From positions 1 through 25,405 of the forward strand of contig JAZQNN010000038.1 of the NCBI GenBank assembly GCA_045627365.1: 25,405 nucleotides of DNA. Direction: 5' to 3'. Under the pieces are notes generated by a model. The model saw only the letters and a list, made by a program, of their open reading frames with translations, ran no database searches and had not been told where the DNA came from. Both the position numbers and the translations under genes were made by a program. The DNA is from RGIG5612 sp045627365 (GTDB lineage Bacteria > Bacillota > Clostridia > Lachnospirales > Lachnospiraceae). Shown here one piece after another: positions 5,847-13,747 of the stretch. Positions within the stretch are counted from its first letter, which is position 1. Every line of letters starts with the position of its first letter.

Positions 5847-8429
5847 TTATTTTACTTTCGCCTTAAGCGCTCCGTCTTCCGCGTCGATCACGATCGCTCC
5901 GCCCGGTTCGATACCGCCTTCCAGGATCAGCCTTGCAGCGAGTGTGGTCACATTCTTCTGCAGGTATCTCTTAAGCGGCCTTGCGCCGTACGCCGGATCG
6001 TATGCGTTCTCGACAACGTAATCCTTGGCTGCCTCTGTCAGCTCAAGGCTCAGCTCCTTGTCTGCCATCAGCTTGTTGATGGCCTCAAGCTGAAGCTCTA
6101 TGATACCGTCCATGTTATCCTTGGTGAGCGGCTTGAACATGATGATCTCGTCGAGCCTGTTGATGAATTCCGGCCTGAAGGATGCCTTCAGCCGGTCCAT
6201 TACCGCTTCCTGAGCCGCCTCGTTTATCTCGCCCAGATCGTTGATTCCGTCAAGCAAATACTGCGATCCGATATTACTCGTCATGATCAGTATCGTATTC
6301 TTGAAGTCGACGGTACGGCCCTGCGAATCCGTTATGCGCCCGTCATCGAGCACCTGAAGAAGCACGTTGAATACGTCCGGGTGAGCCTTCTCGATCTCAT
6401 CGAAAAGGACTACTGAATACGGCTTCCTGCGGACTGCCTCGGTGAGCTGACCGCCCTCGTCGTACCCTACATATCCCGGAGGTGCTCCGATAAGTCTCGA
6501 TACGGAGAATTTCTCCATGTATTCGCTCATATCGATGCGGACCATGTTGTTCTCGTCATCGAAAAGCGACTGCGCAAGAGCCTTGGCGAGCTCTGTTTTG
6601 CCTACGCCTGTCGGTCCTAAGAAAAGGAATGATCCGATCGGACGGCCCGGCTCCTTAATGCCTGCCTTTGAGCGCCAGATGGCGTCTGTGACTTTATCGA
6701 CCGCCTCGTTCTGACCGATGACGCGTCTGTGAAGAATCTCTCCCAGTCCCAGGATCTTGCTGCGCTCGGACTCATTCAGCTTGGTTACAGGGATACCTGT
6801 CCAGCGCGAAATGATCCTTGCGATCTCGTCATCTGTTACGTTCTGGTGAACCAGGTCGAGCTCTTTATTCTTCAGTTTGGCTTCTTCGTCTTCGAGCTCC
6901 TTCTTGGCTGCAGGGAGCTGTCCGTAACGAAGCTCCGCTACCTTCTCGAGGTCGTATTCGCGCTCTGCGACCTGTATCTGATTGTTCAGCTCCTCTATCT
7001 TCTCGCGGAGCGCGGAAAGCCTGTCAACGGAGGCCTTCTCATTCTCCCACTGTGCCGTGCGGTTGGCATATTCTGTCTTGAGCTCTGCGAGCTCTTTCTG
7101 AAGGTCCGCAAGGCGCTCCATGCTCTGAGAATCTGTCTCCTTCCTGAGCGCGGTCTCCTCTATTTCAAGCTGCATGACCTTCCTGCGAAGCTCATCCAGC
7201 TCTGCCGGCATGGAATTAAGTTCGGTCTTGATCATCGCGCAGGCCTCATCGACAAGGTCGATCGCCTTGTCCGGCAGGAACCTGTCGGAGATATATCTGT
7301 CAGAGAGAACCGCCGCGCTTACAAGAGCTGAGTCGGTTATCTTTACTCCATGGAAAACTTCGTAGCGTTCCTTAAGTCCCCTGAGTATCGAGATGGTATC
7401 CTCCACCGTCGGCTCGTCAACAAGCACCGGTTGGAAACGTCTCTCTAAAGCTTTGTCTTTCTCGATGTATTTGCGGTATTCGTCAAGAGTTGTCGCGCCG
7501 ATGCAGTGAAGCTCGCCGCGCGCAAGCATAGGCTTGAGCATGTTGCCGGCGTCCATCGATCCCTCGGTCGCGCCCGCGCCGACTATCGTATGCAGTTCGT
7601 CAATAAAGAGCAGTATCTCGCCGTCGCTTTCCTTTACTTCCTGAAGAACAGCCTTGAGCCTTTCCTCGAATTCGCCTCTGTACTTGGCACCCGCAACAAG
7701 TGCGCCCATGTCCAGGCTGAAAATAGTCTTGTCCTTCAGATTCTCAGGCACATCTCCCTTGACGATACGCTGAGCAAGCCCCTCAACGACCGCGGTCTTG
7801 CCGACACCGGGCTCGCCGATGAGGACCGGATTGTTCTTGGACTTACGGGAAAGGATCCTGATAACGTTCCTTATCTCGCCGTCGCGTCCGATAACCGGGT
7901 CGAGCTTCTGCGAACGGGCCTTCTCGACAAGGTCCGTGCCGTACTTTGCCAGTGCCTCGTAAGTTGCTTCCGGATTGTCTGTCGTGATCTTCTGATTGCC
8001 GCGGACTGTCGAAAGCGCCTTGAGGAACTCTTCTCTTGTAATATCAAATGTCCTGAAAAGCTCCTTGATTTGCTTGTTGCCTTTCCTGAGCATCGCAAGC
8101 AGCAAATGCTCCACAGACACATAATCATCGCCCATGGCCTTGGCCTCGTCCTCTGCCGAAAGCAGGGTGTCGTTAAGCGCGGCGCCTATGTGCATCTGGC
8201 CGCCCTGCACCTTCGGGTTCTTGCCAAGCACTGCCTCAAGTGCCCCGTCAAGAGCCTTCCTGTCAACGCCCATCTTCTCGAACAGCTTGGCGATCAGACT
8301 GTCTTCCTGGTTGAGCAGCGAATATAAGAAATGCTCGCAGTCGACCTGCGGATTGCCGTATTCGTTGGCGACCTTCTGGCAGTCGTTTATTGCCTCTATC
8401 GATTTCTGTGTGAATTTCTGAATGTTCAT
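5847..8429 (-). CDS. clpB: ATP-dependent disaggregase ClpB
   Basis: The 860-residue protein is a full-length Hsp100 disaggregase. In order it shows the N-terminal Clp repeat domain (residues 1-145), AAA1 with P-loop GEPGVGKT at 205-212, the coiled-coil middle domain (about 405-520, rich in Glu, Lys and Leu) that marks ClpB rather than ClpC or ClpA, and AAA2 with P-loop GPTGVGKT near residue 605. No ClpP-docking loop is expected in ClpB. It extracts polypeptides from aggregates together with DnaK. The gene stands alone between a CIRCE-controlled promoter and its own terminator, so HrcA heat-shock control is likely. The ATG at 8429 has a GAGGAAG site. Confidence 0.97.
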   Translation of the reverse strand: MNIQKFTQKSIEAINDCQKVANEYGNPQVDCEHFLYSLLNQEDSLIAKLFEKMGVDRKALDGALEAVLGKNPKVQGGQMHIGAALNDTLLSAEDEAKAMGDDYVSVEHLLLAMLRKGNKQIKELFRTFDITREEFLKALSTVRGNQKITTDNPEATYEALAKYGTDLVEKARSQKLDPVIGRDGEIRNVIRILSRKSKNNPVLIGEPGVGKTAVVEGLAQRIVKGDVPENLKDKTIFSLDMGALVAGAKYRGEFEERLKAVLQEVKESDGEILLFIDELHTIVGAGATEGSMDAGNMLKPMLARGELHCIGATTLDEYRKYIEKDKALERRFQPVLVDEPTVEDTISILRGLKERYEVFHGVKITDSALVSAAVLSDRYISDRFLPDKAIDLVDEACAMIKTELNSMPAELDELRRKVMQLEIEETALRKETDSQSMERLADLQKELAELKTEYANRTAQWENEKASVDRLSALREKIEELNNQIQVAEREYDLEKVAELRYGQLPAAKKELEDEEAKLKNKELDLVHQNVTDDEIARIISRWTGIPVTKLNESERSKILGLGEILHRRVIGQNEAVDKVTDAIWRSKAGIKEPGRPIGSFLFLGPTGVGKTELAKALAQSLFDDENNMVRIDMSEYMEKFSVSRLIGAPPGYVGYDEGGQLTEAVRRKPYSVVLFDEIEKAHPDVFNVLLQVLDDGRITDSQGRTVDFKNTILIMTSNIGSQYLLDGINDLGEINEAAQEAVMDRLKASFRPEFINRLDEIIMFKPLTKDNMDGIIELQLEAINKLMADKELSLELTEAAKDYVVENAYDPAYGARPLKRYLQKNVTTLAARLILEGGIEPGGAIVIDAEDGALKAKVK

Positions 8430-8479
8430 TTATATCACTTCCTCTTGTGTTAAGAAATGTTTGTTCTTGTTATAGTCGC

Positions 8480-8508
8480 AATATAACACTTGCGATTAGC
8501 ACTGTCAA
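8480..8508 (-). promoter_or_regulatory. Sigma-A promoter of clpB
   Basis: On the minus strand, TTGACA (8503-8508) and TATATT (8480-8485) are 17 bases apart: a perfect -35 and a five-of-six -10. The -35 lies inside the CIRCE element. Confidence 0.88.
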
Positions 8509-8522
8509 GGGGAGAGTGCTAA
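8496..8522. promoter_or_regulatory. CIRCE element (HrcA operator)
   Basis: TTAGCACTG (8496-8504), a nine-base spacer and GAGTGCTAA (8514-8522) match the CIRCE consensus TTAGCACTC-N9-GAGTGCTAA with one mismatch. It overlaps the -35 of clpB, so HrcA binding would block RNA polymerase. Confidence 0.93.
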
Positions 8523-8578
8523 TTTTCTTTTTGCTCTGGCTCCGCATTTTCTACGTTGGCTTCCCATTTTCCTTTTTT

Positions 8579-8629
8579 GATTCTCCCCCATCCCCTCGCA
8601 AACGTTGATTTTTCGTAAGTGCTGGCGAA
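8579..8629 (-). repeat. Modular intergenic repeat, copy 4
   Basis: Read on the minus strand it begins TTCGCCAG and ends GGGAGAATC, and its interior matches copy 3 (558-607) almost base for base. The first part forms a perfect stem, TTTTCG (8610-8615) with CGAAAA (8626-8631), around a ten-base loop. Confidence 0.75.
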
Positions 8630-8685
8630 AAGTCAGCCTGAAATTGGAGGGGGAGAAAAGTTTAGCCGCGTCCAACTGCATAATT

Positions 8686-8737
8686 TTCGCCATTTGCCAT
8701 CGGCAAACGCCTATTTTACGTAGAAGGGGGAGAAAAT
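8686..8737 (+). repeat. Modular intergenic repeat, copy 5
   Basis: Begins TTCGCCA and ends GGGGGAGAAAAT. The interior holds a perfect hairpin, TTTGCC (8693-8698) with GGCAAA (8702-8707). The 3' box departs from the consensus (AAAAT for AATC), so this is one of the weaker copies. Confidence 0.5.
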
Positions 8738-8801
8738 ACCGATGCGTTTTTCTCGGCACCGGGAATTTAAATGATGCCTTTTGTCAAAAATGGATGTCCG
8801 G

Positions 8802-8852
8802 TTCGCCAGGCATCCATAGCAAATGCGATTATTTCGTTGAAGTGGGAGAATC
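8802..8852 (+). repeat. Modular intergenic repeat, copy 6
   Basis: Begins TTCGCCAG and ends GTGGGAGAATC. The left flank AAAATGGATGTCCG (8787-8800) is shared with copy 3, while the interior differs. It starts 116 bases after copy 5, as copy 3 starts 117 bases after copy 2. Confidence 0.65.
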
Positions 8853-8881
8853 GAGCCCTACCCTCCCGGAAATATAGGGAG

Positions 8882-8910
8882 AAAAAAAGCCCGGTGATCT
8901 CTCACCGGGC
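8882..8910 (-). terminator. Terminator of the lactonase gene
   Basis: GCCCGGTGA (8889-8897) pairs perfectly with TCACCGGGC (8902-8910) around a four-base loop and is followed on the minus strand by seven T residues. It lies 20 bases past the stop codon at 8931. Confidence 0.95.
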
Positions 8911-8930
8911 CTGAAACGCCAAACATTTCT

Positions 8931-10139
8931 TTACTCTACTACCAGGAACCTGAGTGCCGACGGCGATATCGCCGGATAAGTCCTTCCCGTGTCGCTTAAA
9001 AGGCCGTCCGCGCCTACTTCGAATACGGTTATGTCGCCCGAGACCATATTGCCTGAGAGGAAAAACCGCCCGTCCGGTGAGAGCGCAAGCCCTCTTGGCT
9101 GCGTGCCGCGACTGTCAAGAACCGCCTTGGAAACCGGCATGCCGTCCTCCTCCACGATCAGCTCAACTATTACGTCGTATCCGCCTGCGCACACATACAG
9201 ATTCCTGCCGTTTGGACTGATGAGCACGTCCTGGATGCACAGCTCCTTCTCAAGCGGCTGCTCGTAATCTTCCGGGAACAGGCGCGTCTCGCCAAGCACT
9301 TCCATTTTGCCCAGAGACGTATCCACGCTGAACACGCTTACCTTGTCCAGCCTCTCGTAATTGACATATAAAAGGCCGTTTGCCGGATTGAATGCGCAAT
9401 ACCTCGGGAACGAGCCAACAGGCGCCATCCAGGTGTCCAGATGTATAAGACGCCCCGCCTCGCGGTCGATCCTGTAGCTGTATATCCTGTCCATACCTTT
9501 GTCGCAGACGATCATAACTTCCCCGTCCGGGCTCGGCACAACGCAATGCATCCTGGAAATGACCTCGGTCAGCTGCACATGGCCCGAAAGCGGGTCGATT
9601 ATGCGCTTGCTGTTCGGGCTTTTGCCGTAATAGCCTTCCTGAAGGGACGCGTCTACCGCCGGCCCTATGCTGCCGTCATCGTTTATCCTGAAAAGGACCA
9701 GGCCGCCGTCGCAGAAGATGACCTCATTGCCAAGCGTTCCGTCTTCTTTGCGAATGATCTTCGTTACAAAGAAAGGATCGCACATATGGCTGACGGTCAG
9801 GTATTTGCCGCTCTTGTCCATGCACAGATACGAAGGCTCGGTTCCAAGCGAATCGACCTTATTCATCAGTGTGAGCCTGCCGTTTGTGCGGTCGATTTTG
9901 AATGCGAGCAGACCGCCGCCACCGCCGATCTCGCCGTGGCGTTCGCCGCACTCATCATTGCTGTACAGGATGCCGTTTGCCGCATCCAGATACAGCTGTC
10001 CTGCCGCGATCTCAGGGCAGATGGTCTCAATGAGCTTTACGGAGCCGTCCTGCGAATCATATTCAAATAAAGAAATGCCCTTGCCTTTGGCCGGGCGCGC
10101 CTCAAAACTCCAGTTGCCTATGTAAAGGTATGTCTTCAT
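8931..10139 (-). CDS. Lactonase family beta-propeller protein
   Basis: The 402-residue product matches the lactonase family (PF10282), seven-bladed propellers that include 6-phosphogluconolactonase of the YbhE type. The repeated blade pattern is visible as segments such as GTEPSYLCMDKSGKYLTVSH, CVVPSPDGEVMIVCDKG, VLISPNGRNLYVCAGG and PRGLALSPDGRFFLSGN. There is no signal peptide, so it is cytoplasmic. The true substrate is uncertain: few members have been assayed, and the neighbours here are not pentose-phosphate genes. The start at 10139 lies six bases after the stop of the hydrolase gene, and its GAGGAG site lies inside the last codons of that gene, which implies translational coupling. A strong terminator follows. 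Confidence 0.85.
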   Translation of the reverse strand: MKTYLYIGNWSFEARPAKGKGISLFEYDSQDGSVKLIETICPEIAAGQLYLDAANGILYSNDECGERHGEIGGGGGLLAFKIDRTNGRLTLMNKVDSLGTEPSYLCMDKSGKYLTVSHMCDPFFVTKIIRKEDGTLGNEVIFCDGGLVLFRINDDGSIGPAVDASLQEGYYGKSPNSKRIIDPLSGHVQLTEVISRMHCVVPSPDGEVMIVCDKGMDRIYSYRIDREAGRLIHLDTWMAPVGSFPRYCAFNPANGLLYVNYERLDKVSVFSVDTSLGKMEVLGETRLFPEDYEQPLEKELCIQDVLISPNGRNLYVCAGGYDVIVELIVEEDGMPVSKAVLDSRGTQPRGLALSPDGRFFLSGNMVSGDITVFEVGADGLLSDTGRTYPAISPSALRFLVVE

Positions 10140-10145
10140 AAAGGA

Positions 10146-11090
10146 TTATTTCTCCTCGTATATCTTAGTCGGGTCGATGCCAAGGTAATTCCTGCCCTTG
10201 CGCAGTGTGACGCGGTTCATTGCAGGACCCATTCCGGGTGCTGCTGCCGGAGCTGATGCCTGCGGGTTGACTCTCTCCTTGGTGAGTGGAACGGACTGTC
10301 CCCAGAAGCTCGGGTTCTCGGTCGCGCAGAATTTGCCGGTCGCTACGACCTCTTCGCAGATCTCGATGGCTGTTGGAAGGCAGTCATCATCAAGAGGTGC
10401 TCCGAGAGCACGGAAGTCGTGATGTCCGTTGTAGATATCATCATATTTATCAGAGAGTGCCTGGATCTTCTTAAGGCCCTTCAGCGTGGTCTCAACAGGA
10501 ACAGCGCTCGCGCCGAGATTGAAGTTGATCGCATCGCCCGCGAAAAGCGTACGTGTCATTTCATCCAGGAATACCATCTCGCCCTTGGAGTGTCCCGGTA
10601 CGTGATAAGCTGTAACGATCCTGCCGCCGCCCAGGTCAAATTGCATACCGTCGAGCAAATCTCTTATCACCGGCTCAGGAAGGTCAGCATCGTCCCTGAT
10701 GTCTACATCAATGTCAAACGGATACAGATTGAACATGGTGTACGGAGCACCGATGCAGTCCTTCTGTCTGTGCGCGATCCTGATGGTGTCCCATTTGCGG
10801 CGCTCTACAGACTGCGGGATCGGGATGCCCTGATCCGCAGGATGGATCCAGAGTTCTTCGAACTGACGACCATTTCCTGTGTGGTCAACATGGCCGTGGC
10901 TGATAACGCAGATAAGAGGCTTATCGGTAATCATCTCGATCGCGCCGCGCAGGTCTCCGATACCCATACCGCAGTCGATCACCATTGCCTTCTCCGTTCC
11001 TACAAGCAGGAAAATGCTTGCGCAGTCGAATTCATCGATCTCCCACGTATCTTTTTTAAACTGAACCATTGGGAAAAGTTTTGTTAACAT
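10146..11090 (-). CDS. Metallo-beta-lactamase-fold hydrolase
   Basis: The 314-residue protein has the full metal-binding set of the superfamily: HGHVDH at residues 65-70, H167 in HVPGHS, D186 in FAGDAIN and H223 in NGHHD. This is the binuclear site of glyoxalase II and lactonase types, so a thioester or lactone hydrolase is likely. No secretion signal is seen. The C-terminal 75 residues hold an Ala/Pro-rich linker (ASAPAAAPGMGP) before a short basic tail. The ATG at 11090 has an excellent GGAGGTGA site. It sits 33 bases after the MATE gene and is coupled to the lactonase gene, so the three probably act in one pathway; the substrate is not known. Confidence 0.88.
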   Translation of the reverse strand: MLTKLFPMVQFKKDTWEIDEFDCASIFLLVGTEKAMVIDCGMGIGDLRGAIEMITDKPLICVISHGHVDHTGNGRQFEELWIHPADQGIPIPQSVERRKWDTIRIAHRQKDCIGAPYTMFNLYPFDIDVDIRDDADLPEPVIRDLLDGMQFDLGGGRIVTAYHVPGHSKGEMVFLDEMTRTLFAGDAINFNLGASAVPVETTLKGLKKIQALSDKYDDIYNGHHDFRALGAPLDDDCLPTAIEICEEVVATGKFCATENPSFWGQSVPLTKERVNPQASAPAAAPGMGPAMNRVTLRKGRNYLGIDPTKIYEEK

Positions 11091-11123
11091 ATGTCACCTC
11101 CGATTATTGATTGCTGCTGATTA

Positions 11124-12497
11124 TTAACCTTCCGAAAGAAGTTTTTTCGTCTTCCATTTGCCGCTGGTAAAGTAGAAGAATGCGATGATGCCCGGTATCA
11201 GCTGGCAAAACGCTGCGCCCCAGAAATAAGCTGTGCAGCCAATGTCGAATACTTTGGACACGAAAAGACAGATCGCAACGCGCCCTATTCCGTCGATGAT
11301 ACCGATCGCCAGGCTCAGACCTGCTGCCCCGGCGCCCGTCGAGATCGACTTGAACGATGACGAAAGAGCCACAACGAAGAAGCCTACGACCATTATCCTG
11401 AAATATGTCACGCCGTACTCGATTACTGCCGGATCATCTGTAAAGAAACTGTAAAGGAATCTCGGTACCAAAAGGAACAGTGCCGAACAGATACATGCCA
11501 GAGCCAGATTGACATAAAGCGTTTTTAATATGATCTGCTTCACTCTGTCGTGCTTTCTTGCGCCGATGTTCTGGCCCATCATTCCGCCTGCCGCCGCGTC
11601 AACGCCATAGATGAACATATTCAGAAGGCGTTCGACCTTATTGCCGATACTGTATGTTGCCGATGCAGTCATTCCGTACACATTGATCTGAGCTTTTACC
11701 CAGAACATTGATCCGTGAACTGCGGCTGTACGTACTATCTGCGGAATACTCATTTTAACGATCGCCTTAAGTGCCGCCCGATCGACCTTCAGGAACCTCC
11801 AGGAGAATTCGAGGCCGAAAGCGTCCTTATGCTTCAGCATATAGATGAGCGCGGCGACGAATGAGCCTACCTGCGAAAGCGCGGTCGCTATAGCCGTGCC
11901 TGCCGCGTCAAGATGGAATACCGCAACCAGCAAAAGATCCATAAAAACATTAACGATCGCCGCAACCAGAATGAAGATGAACGGCCTCTTCGACTCGCCC
12001 ATGCCGCGGAGTATTCCGCAGACAGCGTTATAGCCGAAGATAAACGGCATGCCGCACGTTGTTATGGTCAGATATATGCCGGCCTCTGAAAATGCCTCCT
12101 CCGGGCAGTTGATCAATCTGAGAAGCGGCTTCCTGATCGCGATCGGAACGACCGTGAAAACAACTGCCATCACGCATACAACAGTGATCAGCGTTCCTAT
12201 CGCCTTTTTGATGTTTTCTTTGTCCTTAGCGCCCGTAAGCTGGGCAAGATATATCTGTGCCGCCGTTGAGATCGCGACCGCTACCGGTGTGAGATAGTCC
12301 ATGATCTCGCTGCCCGTTGATACAGCGACTGTTCCGACACTGCCGACGAATTTGCCGATGACCATCAGGTCGACCATTGAATAGACCTGTTGGAGAACAT
12401 TTGCCGCGATTATGGGCAAAGCGAATTTGAATAATAGGCTGAGAATTGGGCCTTCCGTCAGGTCAAGCCCGACACGGCCTTTTTTTGATGCATCCAT
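11124..12497 (-). CDS. MATE family efflux transporter (second)
   Basis: This 457-residue protein has the twelve-helix layout of the MATE family, with KFALPIIAANVLQQVYSMVD in the first helix and MMGQNIGARK opening the second half. It is only distantly similar to the MATE protein at 673-2031. MATE pumps export cationic drugs or metabolites using sodium or proton gradients. Start MDASKKGRVG at 12497 has only a weak GAAAG site, but no better in-frame choice is apparent. It is the first gene of a possible operon with the hydrolase and the lactonase, so it may export the substrate or product of those enzymes. That link is inference from spacing alone. Confidence 0.92.
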   Translation of the reverse strand: MDASKKGRVGLDLTEGPILSLLFKFALPIIAANVLQQVYSMVDLMVIGKFVGSVGTVAVSTGSEIMDYLTPVAVAISTAAQIYLAQLTGAKDKENIKKAIGTLITVVCVMAVVFTVVPIAIRKPLLRLINCPEEAFSEAGIYLTITTCGMPFIFGYNAVCGILRGMGESKRPFIFILVAAIVNVFMDLLLVAVFHLDAAGTAIATALSQVGSFVAALIYMLKHKDAFGLEFSWRFLKVDRAALKAIVKMSIPQIVRTAAVHGSMFWVKAQINVYGMTASATYSIGNKVERLLNMFIYGVDAAAGGMMGQNIGARKHDRVKQIILKTLYVNLALACICSALFLLVPRFLYSFFTDDPAVIEYGVTYFRIMVVGFFVVALSSSFKSISTGAGAAGLSLAIGIIDGIGRVAICLFVSKVFDIGCTAYFWGAAFCQLIPGIIAFFYFTSGKWKTKKLLSEG

Positions 12498-12528
12498 TTA
12501 TATATGAGCTTTCTTTTTTTTGAGAGTA

Positions 12529-12557
12529 ATTATAGACATTTTCCGTGATTTTGTCAT
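12529..12557 (-). promoter_or_regulatory. Promoter of the MATE-hydrolase-lactonase operon
   Basis: On the minus strand, ATGACA (12552-12557) and TATAAT (12529-12534) are 17 bases apart, with a leader of about 25 bases before the start at 12497. Confidence 0.72.
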
Positions 12558-12565
12558 TCGCTAAT

Positions 12566-12608
12566 TAAAAAAACAGGCTGTGCCCGCGTTATGCAAGCAC
12601 AGCCTGTT
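12566..12608 (-). terminator. Terminator of the bcd-etfBA operon
   Basis: AACAGGCTGTGC (12572-12583) pairs perfectly with GCACAGCCTGTT (12597-12608) around a 13-base loop, and a run of T follows on the minus strand. It lies 25 bases past the etfA stop. Confidence 0.93.
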
Positions 12609-12633
12609 CAAAATCAAATTATTCAGCTGATCG

Positions 12634-13734
12634 TCAAGCCTTAAGTGCCTTGATCTCCTTGATCAGTTCGGGAACTACCTTATAAAGGTCACCTACGATA
12701 CCGTAAGTTGCAGCTTCGAAGATCGGAGCGCTGTCATTCTTGTTGATGGCAACGATGGTCTCGGAATCCTGCATACCTGCAAGGTGCTGGATCGCGCCTG
12801 AGATACCAAGTGCAACATAAAGTCTTGGATGTACGGTTTTGCCTGTCTGACCGACCTGATGATCTGACTCGATAAGTCCGTCGTCAACTACTGCACGTGA
12901 AGCACCTACAACGCCGCCTAAAAGGCCTGCAAGCTCTTCGGCAAGTGCGATACCCTTCTCAGGGTCTGAGCTGATACCACGGCCTACAGATACGATCACG
13001 TCTGCGCCTAAGAGGTCAACCATCTTCTTAGCTGACTTCTTGATGTCGAGGATCTCAACATTGATGTCTGCAGGGCTGAGGTCTGTAACAACGTTCTCAA
13101 CTACGACCTTAGCTGCCTGTGCCTCATCGTAATCCTGTGTCAGCATAACGCCCGGACGTACAGTTGACATCTGCGGACGGAATCTTGAGCAGGTGATGGT
13201 TGCAAGCAGATGTCCGCCGAATGCAGGACGGGTCATCTTGAGGTTGGTGCCCTCTTCGAATGTTGTTCCGTCTACATCGATATTTGAAGCTGAACGAAGG
13301 AATGCCTTGTACTTCTCAACATCAACATCCAGATGTGTGCAGTCTGCGGTAAGACCGGTATGAAGTCTCGCTGCGCAGCGCGGTGCAAGGTCTCGGCCCA
13401 GGTTCGTAGCGCCTACGAGAACGATCTCAGGCTTCTTGTCCTGTACGAGGTCACAGATGACCTTTGCGTAACCGTCAGTTGTGTAATCCTTAAGGAGCGG
13501 GCTGTTGACATAGAGGATCTTGTCTGCGCCGTATCCGCCTAAAGATTTGATATATTCGTCTTTGATATCGTTTCCGAGAACTACGCCTACAAGCTCTGTT
13601 CCGAGGTCATTTGCCAGTTTACGGCCTTCACTCAGGAGCTGATAGCAAATAGTCTGGAATACGCCTTCACGCTGCTCACAGAAAACCCACACGCCGTGGA
13701 AAGCAGCAATGTCCATGCTATTGTATTCTGCCAT
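12634..13734 (-). CDS. etfA: Electron transfer flavoprotein, alpha subunit
   Basis: This 366-residue protein carries the N-terminal ETF domain and the C-terminal FAD domain, seen as SVGRGISSDPEKG, SRAVVDDGLI, HQVGQTGKTVHPRLYVALG and AINKNDSAPIFEAA. It pairs with EtfB to pass electrons to or from the acyl-CoA dehydrogenase encoded upstream. In butyrate-forming Clostridia this complex couples crotonyl-CoA reduction to ferredoxin reduction by electron bifurcation. A longer frame begins at 13800, but the start MAEYNSMDIA at 13734 is chosen because AAGGAGGAG lies just upstream and the extra 22 residues would overlap etfB. The gap to etfB is then 13 bases. Ferredoxin reduction is inferred from the gene set, not shown by sequence. 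Confidence 0.95.
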   Translation of the reverse strand: MAEYNSMDIAAFHGVWVFCEQREGVFQTICYQLLSEGRKLANDLGTELVGVVLGNDIKDEYIKSLGGYGADKILYVNSPLLKDYTTDGYAKVICDLVQDKKPEIVLVGATNLGRDLAPRCAARLHTGLTADCTHLDVDVEKYKAFLRSASNIDVDGTTFEEGTNLKMTRPAFGGHLLATITCSRFRPQMSTVRPGVMLTQDYDEAQAAKVVVENVVTDLSPADINVEILDIKKSAKKMVDLLGADVIVSVGRGISSDPEKGIALAEELAGLLGGVVGASRAVVDDGLIESDHQVGQTGKTVHPRLYVALGISGAIQHLAGMQDSETIVAINKNDSAPIFEAATYGIVGDLYKVVPELIKEIKALKA

Positions 13735-13747
13735 GTTCTTCTCCTCC

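Larger units (their letters stand above)
8430..8930. other. Gene-free stretch: clpB control region plus repeats
   Basis: Bases 8430-8522 are the clpB leader, promoter and CIRCE element. Bases 8523-8880 carry three modular repeats (copies 4, 5 and 6) and no believable gene; the frames at 8505-8759 (minus) and 8605-8877 (plus) have no ribosome site and run across the repeats. A further GGGGGAGAAAAG at 8649-8660 resembles the 3' repeat box without a clear partner. A strong terminator for the lactonase gene closes the region. Confidence 0.65.

Noticed and set aside
5847..8429. Identification as ClpC or ClpA instead of ClpB
   Set aside because: The long coiled-coil middle domain is present and no ClpP docking motif is seen.
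8505..8759. 84-codon minus-strand frame next to clpB
   Set aside because: It lies on repeat copy 4 and ends within the CIRCE element; no ribosome site and low-complexity basic composition.
333..8852. CRISPR array
   Set aside because: Repeat boxes are only 8-10 bases, irregularly spaced and in both orientations, with no cas genes in the window.
333..8852. Insertion sequence remnants
   Set aside because: No transposase fragments or target duplications are visible around the repeats.
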